Source: a virus. From it: a stretch of 31,112 nucleotides of DNA. The stretch lies in IMG/VR virus record IMGVR_UViG_3300010354_000357, positions 1 to 31,112 of that record; one strand, written 5' to 3'. Within the stretch, counting starts at the first letter, position 1. Each line of letters begins with the position of its first letter. Both the position numbers and the translations under genes were made by a program. Shown one piece after another: positions 27,201 through 30,977 of the stretch. Under the pieces are notes generated by a model. The model did not search any database, was not told where the DNA came from, and saw only the letters and a list, made by a program, of their open reading frames with translations.

Positions 27201-27975
27201 AATTTTCAGGGTTACAATTTTTAGTTATTAAATCTGCTATTACAATTTTTCTTCTTAAATACTCTGAAGATGATGGTTTAAGAACAAAATCTTCTGTATT
27301 TAAAACCTTTACTTCTTCTCCATACAAAACTCTAAAAAGTATTTTTATGGATTCTTCAGTGCCTTTAGATTTATAAAAAGATTTAATTTGAGAAATAAAA
27401 TTATCTACGTTTAAATCTGGAGTAAATTTTATATCTTCAAATCCAGGCGCGAAGAGATATTTTAATCTTTTATAAAAATTTTGTAAAAATAATGCGCTTA
27501 AATTTACGACAGTAGAATTATTTTTATGCGATGCTGCAATTGAAGTTGAAAAAATTAATTCTCCTGGATTTAAAGGATCGTCAAAAGAAGTAATTCCACA
27601 AAATCCACGGATACAACCAGTAAATTTATTTCCTTCAATTTTTTTATAAGTAATAATCTCATCATCTATTTTTAATAACCCATATTCATCAGGAAATCCT
27701 TTTGTTGAGGACACGGTAATTTCCGAAGATGAAGCAGTAATATTTGAGGAAAGAGTAGTTTTCCCCGAAATAACTTCCGGTGTTATTGACTGAAATCTTA
27801 AATATTGATCTAAATTTTCTGCAATATCTACAGGACCGCCAGGGTACTCCTGAGATTTATAATAATCTTTAAGAAATTCAGAAAACTTTGGATTTTCATC
27901 TAAAAAGAATTCTGGTATCTGATTGTCAATTACTTCTTGTATTTTTACTCTTTGCTCAAATCCTGTTGATATCAT
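15256..27975 (-). CDS. gp7: giant gp7-like baseplate wedge protein, 4239 aa
   Basis: The single open frame is 12.7 kb; T4 gp7 is 1032 aa. Residues 28-300 resemble the C-terminal third of T4 gp7: NPKFSEFLKDYY (T4 NFEAFCEAYIQYL), FYKSKGTEESIKILFRVLYG plus EEVKV at 199-223 (T4 FYSTKGIEASYKFLFKVLYN plus EEVEI), and ENLIGQEI (T4 EDLVGQTI). The last part of that module, YYQNLAYSIKSS...LNTLAHPAG (T4 YYVMKIKS...VIRFVHPVG), appears only near 2420-2460. Between them are GSGY repeats, HG-type repeats and a YHYH-like domain at about 1208-1350. The 1,780 C-terminal residues have INGVMQEP-type and GSGYLGIG-type fibre modules. The ATG at 27975 has GAGG upstream, inside gp6's end. Order 25-6-7-8 supports the wedge role. 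The symbol applies to the conserved module; the rest may reach outward as fibre or host contact. Confidence 0.85.
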   Translation of the reverse strand: MISTGFEQRVKIQEVIDNQIPEFFLDENPKFSEFLKDYYKSQEYPGGPVDIAENLDQYLRFQSITPEVISGKTTLSSNITASSSEITVSSTKGFPDEYGLLKIDDEIITYKKIEGNKFTGCIRGFCGITSFDDPLNPGELIFSTSIAASHKNNSTVVNLSALFLQNFYKRLKYLFAPGFEDIKFTPDLNVDNFISQIKSFYKSKGTEESIKILFRVLYGEEVKVLNTEDFVLKPSSSEYLRRKIVIADLITKNCNPENLIGQEIRSNNQLYSGPVSRVDILTRNNKALYRIELFYGYDDSDLTDGNFKITPKTKITETVSVGSSIINVDSTVGFGKTGTFISNSQQISYTNKNLTQFFGCTGITSSIPCSSDLYFNSDVIYGYENGDINKKIEFIVTGSLSNISKVDNLNLFREGETISVKNYGDKILNPLSERSFKQKLFNSWVYNVKSRYEIQSYSNGSSQIVLYESPDKSSLKNGDYVDILKQNSEDIILENVLVQNINSNIVQLDTEIQNSPLNQKLSIRRNYKYASSSNIPLTYSKILSDVQNTYVENNDFIYVSSNSLPSYNITTKIKKISKTISQLSDVNNVFGGLNAVTRKYSTLSFDNEVPFITGDEVVYTHTTTTPISGLSNNAVYYVEVLDQKNKIKLYSSRSFLSTGDNIELEINENLGTHTFTLRSQTSEKLLPSNSLIKFPISQKYEDYVKKIETKPGEVGVLVNGVSIINYKSDDRIYYGPINNISVINSGEDYDVIDPPKVIISNPTVGIGTTALANLIVEGSIKEVLVDPQKVSLERVITVSVSGGNGKGAILEPIISDQYKEIEFNAAQYEFGGGINISEETITFLENHDLVDGKKIVYSSNGNPQLGVGSFGLSNTDQDLYLINGAIYYPKILNTKSIKLFNTLSDLNSGINTVGFTTVNTGGIHKFRFYDPIRVLSQIRVVDGGEGYANKVLRVKPSGISTQNYTINFKNHGFKDGDIIEYSSTGGYMSGLSTDKQYNVLKVDDDYFRLSEIGGISVGFSKSNYERRKYVKFESSGSGYQVFSYPEVKINIDAEYSQSTGIITATPVVRGKISGVYVYENGTNYGSQILNFNKKPTISLQKGRGAQLKPIVINGRIVKVEVQSRGLLYSKSLDLQVVGNGIGAKLRAVVVNGSITSVIVINGGIGYGNNTKIIINSPGRNAILFPEVRYLTLNNNFRYSDEYLTPREGGMTYGIVGYSTNRDGTQFDEPRSTREGHSKIIGWSRDGYPIYGPYGHNDPKNLNSEIVILKTGYSLSGSFIENRPSLNNFPLGYFVDDYKFTNSGDLDESNGRYAVTPDFPNGTYAYYVGVTSSQSSSNLIPNFPYFIGNSYRSIVSDDFILDQNDDFNETTLLRNTFPHRVSQKYSKSDFIPLLNEFSKQITTIEQTKPGVIDKIDVVNSGQDYAIGDIVVFDNDGSSGSGANAIVSEIYNKDDIVSLETSYKVYENATFVWKDSNTVSVRILPYHELDNNSNVQIIGLSTSLKNITGDHNIKVDRYYSRLTKSLSSAASSGISTDIYVSEIPKNISIGSSITIGSEVALVLNVFEEQNIIKVRRGQTGISHTVSELISYYPNTFEIKTNTNFFDSSFSKTNYFNPQKSVGFGTDVGTITNVQRNIGNYSNQISIPIQSIYIPNHGLKNNQKVLLTISPLGVPISVSNTEDTSGGNTFNLPLSGPSQEVYVINKSKDYIGIVTQVGLTTQTSGLFFIGAGVGGSIDYDDYKIQTQLTGYENITGTVRKIQTKVSISTDHTLVNGDTIKLNVVPNISSGGIETSSSLKISYDSEYNKLLVNRVGFGSTSVSTLNNSISINSHGFYTGQKIFYYSQDANIQNLSKGEYYVYVVDSNTIKLSETYLDSISFPPKLISIGSSGGNIQYVSKINSQILSVKNNFLEFNLSDSSLSGYDFELFYDKEFNKNFVSSGISTIFNITKNGVVGVNGSLKLKFDKNLPVSLYYSLTKNGKSIFTNTNEQDYQIKFINSLYNNTYKISGVAGTHFYISLQEIPEKSYYLKSECETISYSTNSKTSIGPISNISLLNEGSGYKSLPFISGISTSPSTVGGIFGSRTGGKNAVLDIKSKSIGKLEFLNLSSQGYSYVSDNTLRPKADISTQLFLKNADEIDRVEVIEGGKNYISKPNLILLNTSSRKVIDSGKFDVEMSASSISEVKVISKPNGLENVVHQLYTVNNSNGISISGITTYTNGIVHCKLRSPGISAFSTPPFESGDYVFIEGLQKRSYEDEFGNITSPGNGFNSSDHGYNFFRVVEFINSPGNTLLKYDISPYTSYAGDPALSQTVYSVAVNKKNYPVFKLNQNSKQFFENEVLYINGTLTDITVKSLLYKAITITNSDVFFVKKGDEILGSVSGNKCIVGNIIEYDGEFIISSSLTSDLGWKTNVGRLDDDLQVLQDNDYYQNLAYSIKSSKEYNKFSTILNTLAHPAGTKSFANTGISSSAKTSIGSTQGISITLDFNDEKRVDVIKNFDLAFDYDSTTNSSSYIRLLNKKLTDYIECKTNRVLQIDDISNSFSSSEFNKDVFLDSLTYPVTDFYSKFLIQISEIRESDSPYQLSEVVVINDFKNTFTLNKSDVYSSRLLGTFNGEISLSGDPVLRFNPADPYETSYRLKIYREYFNESYNKQSGFKDYGFIRLYGNTDKLLPQVGVSTVIFRGLSTQFNAVYASAIVVDTDNYNLNYYEVVGCYDGTDTHISEFYFDNQKSLGGSSGSHIGTFGLNVSSGVITLDFTNNKTNNILIKSKSVGFGTTASGIGTYRFLVEDQLEETERTSRIESNYSKTVGISSIKIFDSSLESGFRSIVKISVGSTIAMHQVTTICDELSISLQSDPFISVGSPNGIGTFSASLFGSIACINFHPDPKFASSQLTIQSYDHILYKEIDEFNPPDVLTYGSAIERQYLSRYGSINNFGKDRLDFDLNYNRIPIFVKSFNPKKESVLNKETGVFTIKDHFFETGEELIYTPGSTLSNIPPLPVGIGSTLVGGITLIADSIVGFNTLIGLASTVGISTGSFSISGEGFSNGNTTIVSIGETYSYFIGNVTSVGSTVITGIGNTEILKIGSGIYSGNNNSLGTIISIGINSITASSVIPIGSDRLYYSNNLKPALTLSNVSTATTFRKTYSTGITTDICPSKVYAIKIDRNTFKITGVSGGSGIGFTFTNVGSGNLHKFEMVKKMEKSVITVNGVNQYPLTYTSLTYTLSESVGVGTTFIRFSGIGSIYSGDILKGKDEYLNVINVGFGTTVKGPITGIGSIPLVQVIRASLGSTETFHTSGDVFRLYKGAYNIVGNKIWFADAPDGKGNNDVLSENYLPSPKSTFNGRVFLRKDYTGNQIYDDISQNFTGIARTFTLYKNEVPVANAIPGNNLVFINDVFQTPDTQNNTGNNYEILSSPGISSVSFTGIKIPNTNDVFTVDYDVNQNELPRGGILVSLAFTGGLGYAPLVGIPSSMIDLKVGAGGSIRSIGFTTSIVVGIATTGMIGINTDVITGITTTSISVGQKVIDILNEQTLNLVNPIVPNLTRFLQYDTLVSSIGINSIFISKSTTNNVAFSTTFGFDIGPIIGSGYYNTISIGITDSLHNGTPANIKAFVGSGGTVTSFNIVSGGSGYVNPYVAIPDPSYERLPIVGVSKVSVGNTTKCGIGVSLTFSVSPSIEVGVNSTYYRISDYELNKSGYGFELGDIFQPVGLTTAQGLQKPITPILFTVTDIKADSFASWQVGEFDYIDNIKQLQDGIRTRFPLYKNGELLSFEINRLDPDSSLIDFDSVLLIYINGVMQEPDVSYRFTGGTTFSFLEAPKPSDNISIFFYRGTSGVDSVEVDITQTIKPGDSVQINKNDLIPQTIGQDPRLVSYILSSDIFETGIYLGDGVDQINPRPINLITQKRDLIINETFYSKERDSIEPLVFPTAKIIKSFTPSDNFIFVDDAQFFNYEENNFGNEVRSFDGLVIANQDPVSAAISAVVSTGSTSISSISIINGGSGYLGIGNSILLKTRSVGVGGSNAIIYATVSSAGTITSPINIVSPGFGYTHTNPPQVIAPVPTANKEIIKDIIFVDGFSGIITGITTTSGIGTDLAIKFFVKYDQDYDPNTLKVGYPIYVFDTTVGSGLTSIDSNNTEKVAIGTEYCNNIYYVHSITNLNLQGSITCNIMSNSNITGISTFGNTKKGEFSWGRFSGLKRSDNINSISVNLNEYTTSVGLTTYPTIQRRKFGLRSTGALSKIDL
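20595..20890 (-). other. second half of the gp7 C-terminal module (HPAG block)
   Basis: This codes for about residues 2362-2460 of the giant: KKGDEILGSVSG, IIEYDGEFI, VLQDNDYYQNLAYSIKSS and LNTLAHPAGTKSF. In T4 gp7 the matching EIIRGVKG...YYVMKIKSNLP...RFVHPVGF segment follows closely after the IGQTI segment. Here it is about 2,100 residues further on. The comparison is from memory of the T4 sequence. Confidence 0.65.
23930..24355 (-). other. YHYH-like domain within the giant gp7-like protein
   Basis: Codes for about residues 1208-1350. It contains IIGWSRDGYPIYGPYGH, DLDESNGRYAVTPDFPNGTY and FPYFIGNSYRS. These match the landmarks of the YHYH family (DGxPIYGP, DLDExNG, then a YHYH-like strand and PYxIG). 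The YHYH signature itself is changed to YAYY here. YHYH domains occur in secreted or surface proteins of bacteria; their biochemical role is not settled. Confidence 0.65.
27076..27894 (-). other. first half of the gp7 C-terminal module at the N-terminus of the giant
   Basis: Codes for about residues 28-300. The best-conserved part is at 199-223 (FYKSKGTEESIKILFRVLYG), which matches T4 gp7 residue for residue at many positions. The GCIRGFCGIT unit near 110 is a general phage tail module inserted before it. It lies at the N-terminus here, whereas in T4 gp7 it is near the C-terminus. Confidence 0.7.
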
Positions 27976-27976
27976 A

Positions 27977-29860
27977 TTACCTCGTTAACTTACCATTAAA
28001 GTAGCTTGAAGTTATTGGGAAATTAACTCCTGAAATTTGTTCACCGGAAACAATAGTATCTCTTAGCATATTTATATTAGGTGAACTGGAGTTAACATCA
28101 AAAATAACATACAAATCTTTGAGACCTATTACATCATTTGATTCTGGGTATGCTTGTATTTCTATAACTCCATTAGGAAGTTCTGTACTAAAAATATTGA
28201 TTGTATTAATCAATATCTCACCAGTTTTATAATTAACTTGTCCTATTGATTTTTTAACAATTTCATATGTCTTTAAATCTTCCAAAGGTTTTACTATTGT
28301 TAATGAACCAATGTCACTGTTAGGTTCCGGAACATCAACAAAATAGCAAGTAGACGTTTCTCCAAGGATATTAAATCCCGTACTTTTTATATTATATTTA
28401 CCAATTTCTCTGTGAAATTGATTACCAAAACAAAGTTCATATTGTGCAAATCTATTCAGCACACAATTTAAATTTCTTCTAATTTTTACTCGGGTAATAT
28501 TAGAAGTTATAGAAGTGTCAACACCATCAATCAATTGTAAAACTTTACTATATCTAAATCTTCCACCAAATTTATTTAAGTTTACTGATTTTGAATATGA
28601 TTCGAGAGTTGATATAATTTTAGTTTTAAGATCTGAAGTATTGCTAATTTTATTGGAATCATAGTAAATAGAAGATTCAATTTCAACAAACAGTGTTTTG
28701 AGATCAACTATCTTGTGATTAATTCCAATTGAAGCATATTTTTTCAGTTTATTTAATAAATCTTCTTTGGTAAAATCTGATAATTTATAAGAATTTTTTG
28801 GTTTAATGCTTATTAGAACATTTCCAAATTCTGGCGGGTCTAATTCCTCTCCACCTATTACAGATACAGATTCTGCATCAGGATAAATCATTTTTATAAT
28901 AGACTCATAATCTCTTGATGTTACTGCCCTATATTGCGAAGAATATATTCTAGGTGCAAAATATTTGATAGAATCTTTAGATTCTATATCACTACCACCA
29001 GTTGCCGATGAGTTGGTTGTAATGGAAATTGAACCAACTGGATTTTGTACAACATCTACTATATTTGTAATAACCCCTGAGAATGAAAATGAAGAAGGAC
29101 CATTTCCTTCAGGACCATCTGTTACAATATAAGTAACTTCAATTATAGAATTATTTTTTAATTTTCTTCCTAAAATTCCATCACCAAATATTAATTCATA
29201 TTTTTCATCTTCTATCTCTTGAATTAAATAAATTTCAGATTTTGAATTGATATCAATGATATTATCAATTAATTTGTACTCAAATCCATCTACTTTTACT
29301 TTTATTGTCGAAGTATCTATATTTTGATTGTCTAATATAAATTTTTGTTTTATTGAGTTATTTGTAACAAATTGCTTAGTAATAAAAACACCCTGATAAA
29401 TGTTAATATTTTTAAAGGAAGCTACTGAAGTATTTTGATTGACATTTGTTAAAATATTTTCTGGTATCGAAAATACATATGAAGTATTGTCCGACGATCC
29501 AACACAAACTAATCCAGATTTTAGGATAAGTTGGGTTGGTAAAGATGAAGTTGATGAAAGTTGAACATCAAATGATATATTTGCTTTTGCACATGTTTTA
29601 GATCTCGGTATATATCCAACATTTCTTGCTAAAGAAACTACATTATTCCTGAAAGTCGCAGAATCCAGAAAGGATTCGTTGACAATCATGTTTGAATTAA
29701 ATGCAGTTATGTACGTATTATACGCTAATACGTCAATTAATACTGAAAAATTAGATCCTTCAAAGTCAAAATCAGTAAACGTAGAGTTTGCTCTAAGGTA
29801 TGATTTTATTAAAGTTTTTATTTGATCAAAATCTAGATCTGTAAATTTTGTAAAAGGCAT
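27977..29860 (-). CDS. gp6: baseplate wedge protein gp6
   Basis: 627 aa (T4 gp6 is 660 aa). gp6 dimers link neighbouring wedges into the inner baseplate ring and bind gp25, gp53 and gp7. The N-terminus is typical: DLDFDQIKTLIKSYLRANST at 8-27, then DFDFEGSNFSVLIDVLAYNT at 34-53 and YITAFNSNMIVNESFLDSAT. ARNVGYIPRS follows, as in other gp6-like and baseplate J-like proteins. Later marks are VTYIVTDGPEGNGPSSF and SSQYRAVTSRDYESIIKMIY. The gene starts one nt after gp25 and ends one nt before the giant, so the 25-6-7 trio is probably made from one message. Nothing is truncated. Confidence 0.94.
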   Translation of the reverse strand: MPFTKFTDLDFDQIKTLIKSYLRANSTFTDFDFEGSNFSVLIDVLAYNTYITAFNSNMIVNESFLDSATFRNNVVSLARNVGYIPRSKTCAKANISFDVQLSSTSSLPTQLILKSGLVCVGSSDNTSYVFSIPENILTNVNQNTSVASFKNINIYQGVFITKQFVTNNSIKQKFILDNQNIDTSTIKVKVDGFEYKLIDNIIDINSKSEIYLIQEIEDEKYELIFGDGILGRKLKNNSIIEVTYIVTDGPEGNGPSSFSFSGVITNIVDVVQNPVGSISITTNSSATGGSDIESKDSIKYFAPRIYSSQYRAVTSRDYESIIKMIYPDAESVSVIGGEELDPPEFGNVLISIKPKNSYKLSDFTKEDLLNKLKKYASIGINHKIVDLKTLFVEIESSIYYDSNKISNTSDLKTKIISTLESYSKSVNLNKFGGRFRYSKVLQLIDGVDTSITSNITRVKIRRNLNCVLNRFAQYELCFGNQFHREIGKYNIKSTGFNILGETSTCYFVDVPEPNSDIGSLTIVKPLEDLKTYEIVKKSIGQVNYKTGEILINTINIFSTELPNGVIEIQAYPESNDVIGLKDLYVIFDVNSSSPNINMLRDTIVSGEQISGVNFPITSSYFNGKLTR

Positions 29861-29861
29861 T

Positions 29862-30263
29862 TTATCTTGTTGCCTCTAAAATGTAGGTGAAATTTTGTTT
29901 TGGAAACTCTTCGCCTATAATATCAAATTCAACGTTAATTTCAAAGGAATTTAAATCTGGTGATGGGTCTACATTAATTTTTACATTAGTAACTCTAGGT
30001 TCATAATTTTGAATTGCAAACTCTATTTGTGTTTTTAATAGAGAAGCCGATCCAAAATCAACAAAATCAAATAATGTAGTTCTAACTTCTGTCCCTACTG
30101 TTGTATTAAAAAATCTTTCACTTGGAAGAGTTTGTACAAGATTCCTAATCGATCTTTTAATAGCAGATTCATTAGTTAAAGAGAGAGCATCTTTAGTTAC
30201 GGGATGCATATCAAATGATAAACTAATGTCCTTAAACTTTTTAGATACTCTCGTTATCGCCAT
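29862..30263 (-). CDS. gp25: baseplate wedge protein gp25
   Basis: 133 aa (T4 gp25 is 132 aa). gp25 belongs to the GPW/gp25 family, the sheath-initiator subunit that binds gp6 and starts sheath growth. Landmarks: KKFKDISLSFDMHPVTKDAL at 8-27, NESAIKRSIRNLVQTLPSER at 31-50, then FFNTTVGTEVRTTLFDF, and YEPRVTNVKINVDPSPD with YILEATR at the end. First gene after a TATAAATA box and first of the wedge unit. There is no clear Shine-Dalgarno sequence before the ATG at 30263. Confidence 0.96.
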   Translation of the reverse strand: MAITRVSKKFKDISLSFDMHPVTKDALSLTNESAIKRSIRNLVQTLPSERFFNTTVGTEVRTTLFDFVDFGSASLLKTQIEFAIQNYEPRVTNVKINVDPSPDLNSFEINVEFDIIGEEFPKQNFTYILEATR

Positions 30264-30287
30264 TAAAGAAAAACTAGTATTTTTCTT

Positions 30288-30295
30288 TATTTATA
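30288..30295 (-). promoter_or_regulatory. T4-like late promoter box (TATAAATA)
   Basis: Exact TATAAATA on the minus strand, 24 nt before the gp25 ATG, in the 41-nt gap after the 80-aa gene. Its 18-nt surround (30280-30297) is identical to that of the gp8 box. It would drive gp25, gp6 and the giant. Confidence 0.78.
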
Positions 30296-30304
30296 TGGTT
30301 ATTT

Positions 30305-30547
30305 TTACCATGAATGACCATAAGTGGGTTCTGTTCCATACTCCCAATCATCATAATCATTATCATTGCGAATAGTTTTATGCATTTTTTCACTTAAATT
30401 GAATTTATTTTTTTCAACATCATCATGCATAATTTCTTGAATAACTTTTTTCTTTTCGGTAACAACTTCATAGTCCGTGATAAGTTTTGTGGTTCCCCAC
30501 ATCTGATGCATGTAGTTTTTATCCCTATCAACTGGTAAATTTGCCAT
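30305..30547 (-). CDS. hypothetical protein, 80 aa
   Basis: MANLPVDRDKNYMHQMWGTT at the start, then a charged helical stretch (KKKVIQEIMHDDVEKNKFNL) and an acidic aromatic tail (NDYDDWEYGTEPTYGHSW). I do not recognise the family. It is small, soluble and has no cysteine or membrane segment. A good ribosome site (AGGAGC, 4 nt before the ATG) and the tight fit between speD and the gp25 promoter support it as a real gene. It has no late box of its own, so it is probably read with speD. Thirteen G+C in the 60 bases 30361-30420 is far below speD next door. Confidence 0.75.
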   Translation of the reverse strand: MANLPVDRDKNYMHQMWGTTKLITDYEVVTEKKKVIQEIMHDDVEKNKFNLSEKMHKTIRNDNDYDDWEYGTEPTYGHSW

Positions 30548-30551
30548 TTTA

Positions 30552-30557
30552 GCTCCT
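30552..30557 (-). promoter_or_regulatory. ribosome binding site of the 80-aa ORF
   Basis: AGGAGC on the minus strand, 4 nt before the ATG. Its first two bases form the end of the adjacent hairpin, so the hairpin could limit access of the ribosome. Confidence 0.6.
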
Positions 30558-30584
30558 GTTTTTGTTAAAAACAGAACTTTTTTT
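30556..30584. terminator. hairpin with plus-strand T-run between speD and the 80-aa gene
   Basis: CTGTTTTT (30556-30563) pairs perfectly with AAAAACAG (30567-30574) around a 3-nt loop. On the plus strand it is followed by seven T (30578-30584), like a weak factor-independent terminator facing transcription from the left. No plus-strand gene lies near it. On the minus strand no T-run follows; the hairpin lies in the leader of the 80-aa gene. The stem is mostly A-T, so activity is uncertain. Confidence 0.4.
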
Positions 30585-30615
30585 GGAAGGAGGTTGCTAT
30601 CTCCCCTATGACTAT

Positions 30616-30942
30616 TTAACGATAAAGGTATCTTAAGTTATAATTGTCGGAATTTAAGTATTTTAATATCTCAAGTGCGATTAATTTGGGATTTCCATCA
30701 CCACAAGTGTATACATCTATTGCCAAACACCCATTTTCTGGCCAAGTATGACACGAGACATGACTTTCTGCGAGTGCAATCACAATTGTACACCCCTGAG
30801 GAATGAAACAATGCGAGAAAACGTTCAAAATAGTCATTTTTGCACGTTCAATACCACGTATCATAGCATTTTGAAGCGATTCTAGGTCATTAATCGCTTC
30901 AAAATCAACATCGTACACCTCTAAGAGCAGGTGATTACCCAT
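30616..30942 (-). CDS. speD: S-adenosylmethionine decarboxylase proenzyme (class 1B)
   Basis: Converts S-adenosylmethionine to decarboxylated SAM, the aminopropyl donor for spermidine. Self-cleavage generates the pyruvoyl cofactor. The site is intact: LAESHVSCHTWPE with cleavage before the Ser of ES, the catalytic His of HTWPE and the Cys of DVYTCGD. Relative spacing of these three matches the Thermotoga maritima enzyme (Ser63, His68, Cys83). The ATG at 30942 gives 108 aa (MGNHLLLEVYDVDFEAINDL); a TTG at 30957 would add MEQFS and bring the numbering closer to Bacillus-type enzymes. It stops about 15 residues short of the Thermotoga protein, in a variable tail. G+C is 93 of 240 bases, above its neighbours. 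Cyanophage speD is thought to support polyamine supply during infection. Confidence 0.93.
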   Translation of the reverse strand: MGNHLLLEVYDVDFEAINDLESLQNAMIRGIERAKMTILNVFSHCFIPQGCTIVIALAESHVSCHTWPENGCLAIDVYTCGDGNPKLIALEILKYLNSDNYNLRYLYR

Positions 30943-30977
30943 CGAAAACTGTTCCAACGCACAAAAATCGCAAAAAT

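Noticed and set aside
30587-30619. Strong plus-strand ribosome-site-like AAGGAGG followed by an ATG at 30608
   Set aside because: The frame ends after three codons (ATG ACT ATT TAA), so there is no gene; probably coincidence.
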